DNA from: Medicago truncatula
Lineage: Eukaryota > Streptophyta > Magnoliopsida > Fabales > Fabaceae
DNA: 64,000 bases
Direction: 5' to 3'
Assembly: GCF_003473485.1 (NCBI RefSeq)
Contig: NC_053048.1
Location: 28,082,755 to 28,146,754 of the forward strand
The position numbers and the translations under genes are program-made. Below are positions 46,660 to 58,979 of the stretch, piece by piece; positions within the stretch are counted from its first letter, which is position 1, and every line of letters begins with the position of its first letter. Below the pieces are notes generated by a model. That model ran no database searches and had not been told where the DNA came from. It saw nothing but the letters and a program-made list of their open reading frames with translations.

Positions 46660-47006
46660 AAGAATGAAAATCCAAGGAAGAATTAAAAGGAGAAGCCGCA
46701 TGGCACACATGATTAAATTCTAGAACAGTAAAAGCAAATATCCCTTTTCCATGAATTTTACTTTTCTTCCCCATTGAGTTAAGTGGTGGACGTGTAGTTC
46801 GTTCCGAGAACAAGTTACTTTAGCAGTGAAGAGGACAGGTATAAAAATCATTTAAAGTGGAAGTGTAATATTTTAAGCAAGCATATTTACTTATCTTGTT
46901 CATTAGGTAAAGGTTTGAGAGCATGAAAATCTAAAGCACTACACTGAGCCCATATTATATTATATATGCATTAGGTAAAAGTTTCAACCATTATTATATT
47001 GAATGA
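46660..47006 (+). promoter_or_regulatory. Conserved upstream block of DUF247 copy 6
   Basis: Shares GGAGAAGCCGCATGGCACAC, CTTATCTTGTTCATTAGG and CTACACTGAGCCCATATTAT with other copies, but the TATA region is rearranged (TATTATATATGCATTAGG) and lacks the TATATAAAA at the usual 44-nt position. Confidence 0.45.
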
Positions 47007-48179
47007 ATGATGGCATCCCAACCTACCCTTGTAAAAAAGGTTGTGGGGTTACAAATGGAGCTACAAAGGTACATAGATACAAATCCAACACCCGAAAGTT
47101 CACGACCAAAGATACAAAGGGTGCAAGAGTATCTCAGAAATAGAGAAAAATTTGAGAAGCATTAGACCCCGAGGTTGATGTCAAAAGGTCCTATCCATCA
47201 TGGCAATAAATCTCTAAAGTTAGGAGAGAAGTACAAGCTTATGTGGGCAGCAAAATACATCAAAAACACTGGAAGCATTCAGAGGGATCTACACAAAAAC
47301 ATTGTTGATAACATTGATAAACTGAAGGGTCATTTTGATGACGATGTTTTAACATTGACCGGAAATTCTCTCGAAGGCTTTGATAGTCTTGAAGAAAAGC
47401 TATCGTGGATGTTGTTGGTGGATGGATGCTCTTTGCTTTATATCTTGGAGAAAGACAGGCTTGTTGAACCAGGGCCTATGGATATTAAGGTTGATCAACT
47501 AGCTATTGTGATGGTGGATGTGCTTTTGTTAGAGAATCAACTTCCTTATGAAGTACTCGAGCTATTGTGGAAAGATAACAACAAGAGTGAATTGATAAAA
47601 AGCACGACGAATTTCCTCGAGTGTCTCTGGGCCAGACCAGGTAAGTCACAGCCAGAGAAGGAGAAAGACGTGGTTCCAAATGAGTCACAGTTAGAGAAGG
47701 AGGATGACGAAGAAGGACAACACAATGTATCAATACCAAATGAATCACATTCGAAGACACCCACTCATCTTCTTGATCTTCAGCACAAAATGATCGCCAC
47801 GGCATCTAAACCCAAGGTAAAATAGAATCTATTAACAATTAACAATATATAAAAATCGTAGTCCATTTAAATTTTATAATTGTCTTTTTTAAATTCATGA
47901 TCTTTTTAATTTTATGTGTTTAATGGTTAGTTTTAAAAATATAAAACTAATTTGTGGCTTAATTATAACAAAAATAATTTATTATCCTCTCTTATGCCTT
48001 AAATATAGAAAAAATAGTTTTTTTTAACCTTTCTTATGTCATGGATTTAGGAAAACAGTTTATTCTTATATCTATTAATATTTTAATCTAACTAGTTTAC
48101 ATATAAAATAGGCTAAACTACACTTTTCGTCCCCTATGTTTCAAAATCTTGCAATTTTGGCCCCTTATTAAAAAAATGG

Positions 48180-49117
48180 CAAAAGTGATATTTTAAGAAA
48201 AATCATTAGTTTTCAAAATTAAAGTTGATATTTTAAGAAAAATCATTAGTTTTCAAAATTTTATCATATCGACTTTCACCTATTGGTACATACAATTTTT
48301 TTTATAGGGATGGTACATACAAATTTTCTTCCGTAGATTTAAGCACGTAAAATATGCAAGGAGTGGGACAAAAATATTAAATGTTGTTTCGCATATAAAA
48401 TAGAATATATATTTAATAGAAACACTACATCTAGTAATATAATAATATTTCCAAAAAAAATCTACTACTAATATAATAATATAATAAAATTGCAATCCAT
48501 CAAAATTTCATAGTTATCCTTGGTTAAACTAAATATTCCCTATATCACTAATTTTGTGGGCTTCACGATCACTTTTCTATTAAATATAATAAGAAAAAAC
48601 AATGTATTATGACATAAATATTGGAAAACAATTTATATTCTCATCTTTTTTAATCTTTTAATCTGACTAATTTTTATTTTTTTTAAATAGAAACGCTAAA
48701 TTAATGTTGATATTTTAAAATAATCATTAGTTTTTAAAATTTCAAAAAAGAAAAAAAATTCATATCGGACAGATAAAAAAATTCTTATATCGGTACATAA
48801 AATTTGATTTTTGGAGATATAAGCACATAAAATCTGCAATGAAAGCAATACAAATATTTTCTGGTGTTTTGTATAAACAATAAAAAATACTTAATAGAAA
48901 CACTGCATTAATGTTGATATTTAAAAATAGTCACGGATTTTTTAAATTTTATCATATCGACTATCGCATAGCGGTACATGAAATTTTTCTTCTACATATA
49001 CAAGCATATAAAATCCTCAACGAGTGGGGTATAAATATTTAATGGTGTTTTAAAAAAATTCATGAGTTTTCAAAAATTTATTATACTAACTTTCTCATTT
49101 ATGTATACAAAAATTTG
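48180..49117. repeat. Degenerate ~190-bp tandem repeats in the intron of copy 6 (left part)
   Basis: Same unit as in the intron of copy 4 (landmarks GATATTTTAAGAAAAATCAT, TTTTATCATATCGACT, CATAAAATCTGCAATG, TTTAATAGAAACACT). The array breaks at 49117 where later insertions begin and resumes at 54838. Confidence 0.65.
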
Positions 49118-49125
49118 TTTCTGCA

Positions 49126-49307
49126 TAAGGATGGCAAATCGGACCCGCCTACCCCGTTTAGGCCCGTCATATCTAAGCCTGCTTAAAAAGGAACGAGACG
49201 ATCAAAGTCAAATTAGGTGACCCGAGTCAAAAACTTCAACTCAGCCCATCGAAAATAGCTGGTTAAACGAACTGGTCCGATGGGTTGGGCCCGTTTTCCC
49301 ACCCCTA
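49126..49307. mobile_element. hAT-type MITE (182 bp)
   Basis: The inverted ends TAAGGATGGCAAATCGG and CCCGTTTTCCCACCCCTA are imperfect. They are flanked by TTTCTGCA (49118-49125) and TTTCTGAA (49308-49315), an 8-bp duplication with one difference. GGGC/GCCC-rich subterminal sequence is as in Ac-like elements. No ORF. Confidence 0.7.
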
Positions 49308-49311
49308 TTTC

Positions 49312-52300
49312 TGAAGGTGAGAAAAACACAAGAAAGGGGGGGTTGAATTGTGTTGGCTTTTTCTACATTTTCTCCTAAGCTGAAAACACTGATCAGAAGC
49401 AGATAAAGTTCTACTTCTGAAGTGATGTTCAGGACTAGATTGCAGCGGAAGTAGTCCTGTCCCCCTTGAACTTCCAAGGAGAGTTCACTAAAATGTTATA
49501 TCTGATTACAACTGCTCACTGCTAAACTTAGCAAGAGACTTCAAAATACTCAAGCACAACTGCAAGAGATTTCCTATGCTCCTGAACACAATCAAAAGAC
49601 TTCTAATTCAAACAGAATTACACAGAAAATTGTTTGAGGTTGAACACTTGAAATACAATCAGTGGTGTTCACAATACAAATCAGATACAAACTCTTAAGA
49701 CTCTAGAATTTCTAAGATATGAACTTTCATATGAAATTCTAAGTGAACTTTTGTTGTAGAGTCTTGTCATTCTCTAAGTCTTCACTCCTTTATATAGTGG
49801 TGTGAAAGAGACGTTGTGAATTGCCAGCACATCAAAATAGAGTCGTTCAAGCTTTGATCAATCACCGATGATCTTTTGCCTGATATGGTTATTGTCCTAT
49901 GAAGGATCAATTTCAAATCCATTCCAAGTATGAAGGAACAATGTTGCAGGCAGAGCTGTTATTCTTGTCTTGTAGCAGAGACACAAACTGAGTAGTGGAG
50001 GTAGTGGTTGTACACTTCATACAATTGTACTTTGTCAACGCTCTTCAAAGAACAAGCATCCAATGCCTTCAAATCCTTTCAAAACAGTCGTTGCTTCACT
50101 CTTCTGGTCTTCTGCAATGCTTAGAAGAGATTAAAATCATTGAATAACTTTTGAAGCTTTAAGTCTTGCATCTCCTAATGAACTTCAGCTTCTGATGATA
50201 TGCTTCTGATGACATCATCACTTCATGAGCACTTTGCTTCAGACGCTTCAAGCTTCTTTTATGTTGATTTCTTAACTCTCTTTTGTTCTTGCAAAACTCT
50301 TAAAGGGTAATATTAAACACATTTTGTTCTAACAATCTCCCCCTCTTTGATTCTTTCTTCTTCAAGTTTATCTTATTTGGAGGACTTGTATTCAAGCAGA
50401 AGTAGTTTCTGATCTAGAAGTTCTTTCTTCAGCTGCTTGTTTTCTCTTTATAGTGCAACATTTCTTTGCAACAAGTCTAGTTCAGTAGAAGCTAATTTGA
50501 AGTTAATCTTGTTCAGCAAAGTCAAATCCAATTCCTTGGGATGAATTCAGTAGCAGTTCTAGCTTCTAGACACAATGGTGTTCTCACAAGAGTCAACCTC
50601 TTCAACTTTACTGACAACCCCTTTTAGCCAGTCTTGAAGATTGTTCTGAGCAGTGTCTTGAGCATCCAAGCATGATCTCTGAAGTTCAGTCAAGACAAAA
50701 TCCACTCTCTCCTTCAATCTTCTCCAATTCTTCACATAGTTGTCTTCATGCACCAGATTGTTCTTTGCCTGAACTAGCTTAATCAGCTCCTAAAAGAGAT
50801 TCTCATACAAATCTGTTAGTATAGAAGAATCTAGAAACAGGGTGGGTGGAGAGGGTATATTTGTGGATATGGCAGGAGCACAAGCTTGAATGGCTTGGCT
50901 GGAAGATGAAGGTTGGTCATTTGTGGAGGATGCAGTTTGAATATTGGTCTCTGAAGGTTGATCAGGAACAGATGTTAAGACCATAAAGTATGAGTTAGAT
51001 TGCTCAACCTCAACATCAGAATCTTTAGATGTGATCATAAAATCAGGTTCGCTGACCTTTTTAGAAGATGAAGGAGACTCAATATGATCAGAAAGGGTTT
51101 GTTCAGGAACAATTTGTTTAGGAACAAGGATATTTGGACAGGTGATTGAGGCTATTTGTAAGTTTGGTGCTTGTTGTTGGGGGCTTTCTACAGTAATTTC
51201 CTCAGAAATAACTCTAGAAGCTTTTTCTAGATTGGGCTCAACACCTGGTAATTCACCAGAGTAGTGACTGACCAGATTCTCCAAAACAGACGGTTCTGAA
51301 GTATGGGTGATTGAAGTGGGATGAGATGACGATGACTCATTGAGATTTGAAGACTCAACCTATGATTGGTGGTTTTATCATTGGTGGTTGAAAAGGATGA
51401 TTTGCAGGTAGTCTTTCACAAACTTTGATTCTCATCTCAGACATTTCTCCTATGCTGTTTAGGATAGAGAGATACACAGACTCATAGGAAATCTTGTCAG
51501 CATGCTTTTTATGGAGTTTGGTGGATGGTGAAAGACCTTTGTTTAAGGTTGTATAGATTCTGCCTAGAGGAACATTATCATAGTCAGATGAAGTTGAGGA
51601 GGATGACAATGTGGTTGACAGAGAAAGAGGTGGAACTAGATTCTATTTCTATAACAGTAGCATTATGTGGAGAATCATGATTACCTCTTGAAGCTTCTGA
51701 ATCACGAGCTTCTGAACAACCTGCATGTTCCTTCAGAACTTCTTCAGCAAGATCTTTCAACACTTCACAAGATGCTACCAGTTGTTGAAGATCCTCTGTA
51801 AGCTCAATCCCCAGTTGAGCAGCTTCAACAGTTGATTCTTTCATTAGTTGCTCAGCAGGAACTTTAATTTCCTTTGCTAACTCCAGGACCTTCTGAAGTG
51901 TAGCAGCATCTTCAGCCTTCTGTAGTTCTCTTGCTTCTTATCTCCCTTGTGACTAGATAGTAGTAGCTTTTATTTGATCTTCTTCTTCCATCACATAGTT
52001 TGCTACTTTCAGCTTCCTGACTTCTTGATTTATTTTCTTTTTAGGAACTAATTGAGCAGGTTGTGACTGTGATTAAGAAAAGCCAACTATCTTGCCACTT
52101 CTAGTTCTCTTATTCAGCACCTTATCAGCATCAAGGTCCTGAACTTCTTCTAGGATGGTTGGCACATTTGAATCAGTTGCTTTTTCCATAGGAGCAACTT
52201 GAGCTTTCTTGGCTTTCTTTGCCTTCTTCTTTTGAGGATCAGAAGCTTTCTCATCATCGTTAGCTTCCTTTTCTTCTTAGAAGCAACACGAAAAGCAACA

Positions 52301-53571
52301 CCATACATGTTCTCTAGAACATCTTCCATCTTGATGGCTTCTCCTATTAACTCAAAATGTTTCATGATGTAGTTTACTCTCACATCCAGAGGGTCTTTCA
52401 TGCATATAAGAGGAAAGTCTTCCATCAAGTTTGATACAACATCAGATTCTTTCAAGTATGTGTCCAGCTTCTTGTAATCATCTTTGCCAATTAACTTCAT
52501 GTGCCTCAGAGTACTCCCATTGATTACTTTCCCTGTTACTGTACCAAGATCTTTATCATAGAAGATCTTTGTTTCACTCAATGCTTCCAAAATTCCTCCT
52601 TGATGAAGGATTTTAGAGATTAGTCTTCCATAGGGAATCCAGACTCTGTTGATTTTGGAACTGAACTTGAAGAAGCCATTGATGTTGAAGAAGTTTCAGG
52701 GTTCTAGGGTTCTGAGTGAGGAAGTTACGTTTTACTTCGCAGAGAATAAGTTGTGAAAAGAAGAAAGTGTAGGTTGTGAAGTGAGTAGTGTGTGATTTGT
52801 CTAAGTGTTTTGAGCAAAAACGTTTGCAATTCAGAAGGGGACAAATAAACACATCATTAATGACATTGGGGGCGCGAGATAGTACATTCAAAGCTGAAAT
52901 TCATCATTGCTCTCTTAAGTTATACACCAATACAAATAAGCCATGTCAGAATAGAGTCGTTTGAGCTTTTATCAATCACCAATAATCTTTTGCCTGATAT
53001 GGTTATTGTCCTATGAAGGATCAATTTCAAATCCATTCCAAGTATGAAGGAACAATGTTGCAGGCAGAGCTGTTATTCTTGTCTTGTAGCAGAGACACAA
53101 ACTGAGTAGTTGAGGTACTGGTTGTACACTTCGTACAATTGTACTTTGTCAACGCTCTTCAAAGAACAAGCATCCAATGCCTTCAAATCATTTTGAAATA
53201 GTCGTTGCTTCACTCTTCTGGTCTTCTGCAATGCTTAGACGAGATTAAATCCATTGAACAACTTTTGAAGCTTTAAGTCTTGCATCTCTTGATGAACTTC
53301 AGCTTCTGGTGATCTTCAGCTTCTGATGAACTTGCTTATGATGACGTCATCACTTCAAGAGCACTTCTCTTCAAACGATTCAAGCTTCCTTTTTGTTGAT
53401 TCCTTAACTCTCTTTTGTTCTTCCAGAACCTAATAAAGATACCAAATTTTTGTCTATGGTTCTGTACATTTGAACAAATATTAGCATATCCAATTAACAA
53501 TTTTTAATATCTTGTTATCATCAAAACTCTTAAAGGGTAATGTTAAACACATTTTGTTCCAACAATCTCCC
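49312..53571 (-). mobile_element. Sirevirus-like (copia) LTR element, non-autonomous or rearranged
   Basis: The left LTR (49312-50334, 1023 bp) reads on the minus strand TGTTAGAACAAAATGTG...CTCACCTTCA and is preceded by the polypurine tract CAAAGAGGGGGAGAT. A second, partial LTR copy (about 52945-53571) matches 49830-50334 with a ~100-bp insertion and lacks the U5-side half. Between them lies a decayed ORF region, but no gag zinc knuckle, protease, integrase or RT was seen. Several AGGGGGAG-type tracts occur upstream (53572, 53645, 53688, 53849), which is a Sirevirus trait. The assignment is probable, not certain. Confidence 0.65.
50559..52679 (-). pseudogene. Decayed retroelement ORF, putative envelope-like or plant-transposon protein
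   Basis: The ATG at 52679 begins MASSSSVPKSTESGFPMED and stops. The next frame reads PYGRLISKILHQGGILEALS and NLMEDFPLICMKDPLDVRVN. Later frames give LTEDLQQLVASCEVLKDLAE, DYDNVPLGRIYTTLNKGLSP, a Ser/Pro/Gln-rich part (51284-50790) and NNLQDWLKGVVSKVEEV. Together they trace about 650-700 residues broken by at least four stops or shifts. The position just before the 3' LTR polypurine tract fits the extra ORF of Sireviruses; the family call is tentative. Confidence 0.5.
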
Positions 53572-54147
53572 CCATTAGTATTTAAAATGTGCAATTGTTG
53601 TTAATCTAATTAACAAGTTGACTGTAAGGGTTTGAGGTTTGTAATCTCCCCCTAAGTCGAATAGTACTTTAAGGTGAGGTTTGTAAGCTCCCCCTGAGTT
53701 TTATCCAAGTTAATTAAATTCATCATTAGAAACAAAATACACTCAGAATAATCTCACATTAATAGATTAGAAGATAAAAAGAATGTCCTATTAATTTAAC
53801 TTGATTAAAATTAAATTAATGGGGCTCAGAGCCTATAAATACTATACATATACTCCCCCTTTTGTCATCAACAAAAAGTATAAAAACTAAAGAGAAAAAG
53901 AAAGGGATGAGAAAAACATAGTGAGAAATTCTAATAAAAACATTTCACAAGCAAAATATTAGTTCAGTAGCACAAAAACTGTTCAGAAGCACATAATCAT
54001 TGATCAGAAACAGTAATTCAGAAGTATATAAACATAAGTTCTGAAGCAGAAACATGCAAAGATACAGACAAAAGAAATAAACAAGTAAATGGTGTGCAAC
54101 TAAGGCTTGGCTTGGTTTTGAAACATATAGTTGAATCTTTTGAAACA
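53572..54147 (-). other. Noncoding DNA with repeated polypurine tracts
   Basis: Pyrimidine runs ATCTCCCCCATT, ATCTCCCCCTAAG, GCTCCCCCTGAG and ACTCCCCCTTTTG (53572-53860) read AGGGGGAG on the minus strand. Beyond 53880 no feature could be named. Confidence 0.5.
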
Positions 54148-54153
54148 TATGGT

Positions 54154-54597
54154 AATCACTTTTTTAAATAAATAGTTTAGTTTGTTTGGATACAACTATA
54201 TAAAAGGATTTTTTGTTACAAAATTAGTTCAATCTTTTGAATCATATTTTCTCTCTCTAAAAAAATCTATTTTTTGATAAGCTTCTCCTAACAGCTTCTT
54301 AAAGCCCCGTTTCTTATAGTTTTTTTTTCATGAAAAAAATCAATTTTTAAAAAAAAATAATCACTTTTAAGAATTTTCATCCGTTTGTTACATAATTTTA
54401 AAAAAATCATAATCTAAAAAAAATTTAAAAACAGTTCAAATGAAAAGCTATTAAGAGCAGCTTCTCAAAAAAATATATTTTTTTGAGGAAAGGGAAAATA
54501 TGGTTTAAAAGATTGTTCTAATTTTGTAACAAAAAATCTCTTTTATATAGTTGTATCAAACAAAGTAAATTATTTGTTTAAAAAAAGTGATTTTTAT
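54154..54597. mobile_element. Foldback MITE with ~140-bp inverted arms
   Basis: The left arm 54154-54292 (AATCACTTTTTTAAATAA ... GATACAACTATATAAAAGGA ... AAGCTTCTCC) pairs with the right arm 54458-54597 (GAGAAGC... opposite; CTCTTTTATATAGTTGTATC ... AAAAAAAGTGATT). The loop 54300-54455 includes a CCCGTTTCTTATAG segment, possibly another MITE end matching AACAAACGGGCTC at 54821. No coding content. Confidence 0.7.
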
Positions 54598-54837
54598 TGT
54601 GGTAAACAAACGTAAAATAGATTCTGATTTTTTATTAAATCTCTAAAATATAATCTCTTAATGATTTTATGTGAAAATCAATTTTATTTTAGTCCGTAAC
54701 AAACATACCCTTATTTGAAGTTGTTTTTAGATATTTTTGAGATTCTGATTTAAAAAAAGAAAAACTATAATAAAAGGATGCAATATTTTTAATAGTGATT
54801 TTTTTCTTAAAATTTTTTAACAAACGGGCTCAAAATA

Positions 54838-55110
54838 AAAAGTTACTTATTAAAATAGTCATGAGTTTCCAAAATTTTATCATATCATCTTTCTTCAATA
54901 TGTATATAAATTTTTTTTTATTCATATATAGCACATAAAAATCTACAGCATGTACAAATACAAACATTCAACGGTGTTTTGCGAAGAAAATAAAATTTAT
55001 TTAATAGAAAAATAACCACATTAATTTTTATATTTTAAAAATATTTACGATTTTCAAAATTTAATCGTATATATATTGACTACATAAACATTTATTTTCA
55101 CATAAAAATT
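54838..55110. repeat. Degenerate intron repeats of copy 6, right part
   Basis: Resumes the ~190-bp repeat (AAAATAGTCATGAGTTTCC, TTTTATCATATC, TATAGCACATAAAAATCTAC) that stopped at 49117. So 49118-54837 was inserted into the array. Confidence 0.6.
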
Positions 55111-56285
55111 TCAATGGATTTGAAATTAAAATATTAATTTTTTTAAAAAAATATTTCTTGATTTTGAATCCTATGTCCGATGCCACTCCTTAGCATTTAC
55201 CTTTTTTTTGGGGGGTTATAACACTTTTTTTTTTTTTTAAATATTTTTCTTTGCAAATGTGATAATTATTACTGTACACAGGAAGTATAATTATGAATTT
55301 TTTTTACTATCTTAATAGTAAGATGATCCAATCCATTTCTGATAAAAACATGTAGACTAAAAGCAATGAAACTGCCGACATGAAAGGGAGTCAGGAGAAG
55401 AATAAGTTCGAGATGATTACATATAGGAACATACAAGATCTAAAAGCAGTAGGAATAAGACTTAAGTCAAGCAAGACACAAAGCCCAAGAGACATGGATT
55501 TCTGCGAAGGATGGTTCGCTGCGACACTGACTCTACCTGAGATCGTTGTGGACGACACATTAGCCTTTACTTATCTCAATCTGATAGCATATGAGATGTG
55601 TCCCGATTTTAAGAACGACTACGTAATTTGTTCTTATGTAGCTTTCATGGAGTCACTCATTGACCATCCTGAAGATGTGAAGGAATTGAGATCAAAACGG
55701 ATTTTGCTCAATTGCCTTGGGAGTGATGAGGAAGTTGCCAAACTTTTCAATATCATAGGCACTGACTTGACGACTAACATAGACACATATTATGATGTTA
55801 GATGCAAAATAAATAAGCATTATAGTAACAGATACAAGACTTGGATAGCGAAGGGTTTTGAGAATCATTTCAGCAGTCCTTGGACCATTATTGCATTCAG
55901 TGCTGCGTCTATCGCCCTTGTTCTTACTCTCATTCAGACATTGTTTACGATTCACCCGGCTTGCAAATAAAGGAGATTCCCTATGACAATGTTGTTTTCC
56001 GTTATGGCACTCATCATACTTCTCTGGAATTTTAATAGGTTGAGTTTTTTTAATGAATAAATTTTAGGTTAAGTTTGTGTGTACGTCGTCATGACTATGA
56101 GTACTCAAAAATAAAGAGTGCCTTTTTCTGTGTTGTGTGTTGAATTGAAACATGAATAAATTAATATTCTCATTGATGATCTATGTGTTACTATATTGTT
56201 GCGATAATACTGATTTTGTTTAGATGAGTTGTTTAATATTGTATTCATCGACATCGTAATAAGTGAATAGACCAAATGAGTTAAT

Positions 56286-56728
56286 GGGCCCGTTTGTTAT
56301 AAAAAAAATTTAAAATATATTTTTGTTATAATTTTTTTAACAATTAAATTTTCAAGAAAAACTTCAATTGAAAAATTCGTTTGAATAGATTATTTTAAAA
56401 TGTCATTCTATGTAATTCATCATTTTGTTACAAATTTTTTTGCATAATAAAATTTTGAAAAAAAAATGTCTAAAATAAAAGCTATTTCAAATAGCTTTTC
56501 ATAGAAATCATTTTTGAAAGATGTCATGTTGATAAAATATACGATTTTTACTATGTAAAATCTGAAACAATTAATATTTAAATTAGTGAATGTCCCAATC
56601 TCTTTTTTAACTTATACCAAATGAGTTTAAAATTATTTCTACTATTTTTGATGAAATTTCCAAAACATCCATTTTTAGAAATAAAAAAAGAAATCTATTT
56701 TTTTTTTAAATCCAAAACAAACGGTCCC
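56286..56728. mobile_element. Tourist/Harbinger-type MITE (443 bp)
   Basis: The ends GGGCCCGTTTGTTAT and AACAAACGGTCCC are inverted repeats, flanked by AAT (56283-56285 and 56729-56731). The related site after copy 3 (GAGTTAATAAGACAAG near 16303-16318) is empty and shows the clean insertion. Confidence 0.85.
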
Positions 56729-56744
56729 AATAAGACAAGCAATT

Positions 56745-56905
56745 AATCGCTTTAGTCTTTGAATTTGTAAGGAGTTGTGAGAAAAGTCTCTAAATGCAGC
56801 GAAATTGAAAAACAAAATATAAACTCTGTTACTCGATTTAGTCCCTAACATTAAATAGGTATGTTAATGATGACATGATATCTAATGAGGCAATATAACA
56901 ACTGC
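56745..56905. repeat. Dispersed repeat, second copy
   Basis: Matches 16340-16500 (TTTAGTCTTTGAATTTGTAA ... GATGACATGATATCTAATGA) at the same place downstream of copy 6 as that one is downstream of copy 3. Confidence 0.55.
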
Positions 56906-56985
56906 GACGTAAGATTGTGACATAGCAAAGCTTAAACACGTGGCAAGGACTAAAATAAAGAAATAAAGAATATATTAATAATTAA

Positions 56986-57389
56986 GGGAATTTCTATGGT
57001 ACACTCGCAAATTAAGGTGTACCGATACTCTCGTTTACATTTTTATAAATTAATTATCATTTTTTTATGAAAGAAATAGGTGTTTGTTGACATATATATT
57101 TTAGAAAATATCATTTTATAAGAAAAAACATCATTTCATTTTTTAGAAAAATCATACTAAATTTTTCTACATTTTATTGTAAATAATAATCAAAATTCTC
57201 TATTATGAGTAATAGGAATTCAGAAAAATCAAATTTTATTGTGTTGACGTTTTTGGTAAATAAGATTTAGTTATTATAATTATAGGTGATAGAATTTTTT
57301 TTTCTACAAAAAATGACTCATTTAACTATTAATTTAAGGATTTGGTGTACCAATACACTTAAATTGTTGGGTGTACCATAGAATTCGCC
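56986..57389. mobile_element. MITE with TATGGTACAC inverted ends
   Basis: GGGAATTTCTATGGTACACT near 56986 pairs with GGGTGTACCATAGAATTCGC near 57370-57388, and pairing continues inward for about 45 bp (AAGGTGTACC opposite GGTGTACCAA). AT-rich interior, no ORF. Family uncertain, possibly Mutator-related. Confidence 0.65.
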
Positions 57390-57734
57390 AAAATATTAAA
57401 CCTAAATTTGATAAATAGAATGGTCATTTTAGTTCCTTATTTATGACTATACTTTCATTATGCTCCCTGAGTAATAAAAAAAATGGGCATAGTAGCCTCT
57501 GATTTATGACTATATATAATTTAATTATGGTCATGAGCTTCCAAATACCAATTTGAAGCAATCTATCAATGCAATTGAAATCAAATATTTGTTACAAAAC
57601 ATGTCTTTCCTAGCAAATACCATAGATAATACTCATTAATAATCTAAACACGAAGTAAAATCCAAACACCAAATTACATAGATTCATAGGAAAATATAAA
57701 TTACGGAAAGACATTCATCTTGAAAAAAATCATT

Positions 57735-58100
57735 CATTTTCATGCTCATGCTTCCTCTAACGCCATGACCATAACCACTACATCTATTCATGTTGTGACC
57801 TTCAAGATCACAGCTTGGGCAATGCAAGGTTTAGTATGCCTTCTTAATTTTTGTTCTTTTAGAAGATGTTCCTTCGTCATTTATATATTTTCTTCTTGTT
57901 TTTTTGGGCCTTCCTGGACGCTTCCTGATTGGTGCGGGAACCGTTCTGAAATAGTCAGTTGGTTTCCAATATTCTTGACCTTCAGTAGGTCTGACACAAA
58001 AGTTGTATTTTGCTTCCAATGTGAGTCATCCATGATAATAATCTTCTGATTTTTCCCGAATCCATGCAATGGCTGAACATGCATGTTCACATGGCATGCC
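57735..58100 (-). pseudogene. Mutator-like transposase C-terminal remnant
   Basis: Minus strand: MPCEHACSAIAWIREKSEDY is the end of a SWIM zinc finger. After a stop and a short gap comes FCVRPTEGQEYWKPTDYFRT, then PAPIRKRPGRPKKTRRK, the proline/basic tail typical of plant MULE transposases. A TAA after KKAY precedes CPSCDLEGHNMNRC, a CCHC knuckle. Two stops make it a remnant; no terminal repeats were found. Confidence 0.75.
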
Positions 58101-58574
58101 TAAACAAAATTAATAAAAAATAAAATATGTGTTATGCTTATAATTTCTAGTCAAACATAGATGAAATTATTTAAATTAAAGTTGTATTGTTTGATAGAAT
58201 GTGAGATGTGGCAAATTATTTAAATTAATTTTGTATACTATAACGACAGAAACCATTTGAATCATATTATTTTGTTTGATTCATAGGTTTGAAAGGTAGC
58301 AAACCATGCACAACTCCTTTGACTGTAAGTTAATTTTTGATTAATTCTTATCTCACTCAACAAGATTTTTTTTTTAATGTTACATTACATCCCCAATATA
58401 TAAGAGTCAATTTTGTAGCTTTGTGCTCTCATCATACCACAGTCACACATAAAGGAGCAAAACAAATAAATTATATGATACTCTTTGGTCTCATAATTCA
58501 TTTTGCCTGAACCTTATACATGAGAATTCCAAGCATTTGAAACTTGAAACTGAAATTCCAAGCTTTATCTAATA

Positions 58575-58960
58575 AGACAAGTATATATTATAGGGTGGGT
58601 ATTCACAAACATGACAACATCACAAAGTATTCTTTTTGTAAAAAAAAAACGCATAAATTTTTTTTTTTTGGAATGAAAAACGCATAATGTATTTGTTTAC
58701 GAAATATCCTAACAACAAAATTCAACTCAAATCTAATCGCTAGCTATGAAAATACATACTTGATGAATAATTTCTTTATCAACTTCAACACAAGTATTTT
58801 TATTTTTTTTTCAAGGAAACTTCAGGATGAGCTTCACTTGGTTTTTTTTTTTCTTTTTTTTTCTGTCTTTTCCTCGATCACAAAGAAAAATTATTATATA
58901 ATTATTCTAGACTCGCATATATACCTTTGGTCGAAAATTGTTTCAATGACTCATGAATGG
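58575..58960 (+). repeat. Displaced DUF247 3'-flanking module (copy 6 unit)
   Basis: AATAAGACAAGTATATATTA and then the stretch with TTCAACTCAAATCTAATCGC match the flank of copies 1 and 5 (6500-6740; 41500-41740). It bounds the 56.3-58.57 kb insertions. Confidence 0.6.
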
Positions 58961-58979
58961 AACAAATGATTTGTTTATC

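Larger units (their letters stand above)
47007..55970 (+). pseudogene. DUF247 copy 6 (subtype B), stop codon in exon 1, 7.5-kb intron
   Basis: Exon 1 is 47007-47816 (270 codons, CCCAAG|GTAAAA) and exon 2 is 55356-55970 (TGTAG|ACT; 204 codons plus stop). An in-frame TAG at 47163-47165 replaces the Tyr codon of the HYTP/HYSP motif, right before SIGPIHHGN. Everything after it is open: KLMWAAKYIKNT, LLVDGCSLLYIL, DVLLLENQLPYEVLELLW, a long linker (EKEDDEEGQHNVSIPNES), then exon 2 with LTLPEIVVDDTLAFTYLNLI, LGSDEEVAKLF and FSSPWTIIAFSAASIALVL. An in-frame ATG at 47178, just after the stop, could start a product lacking the N-terminal RVP motif. The intron is homologous to that of copy 4 but holds a hAT MITE, an LTR element and a foldback MITE. 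Most likely a pseudogene. Confidence 0.85.
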
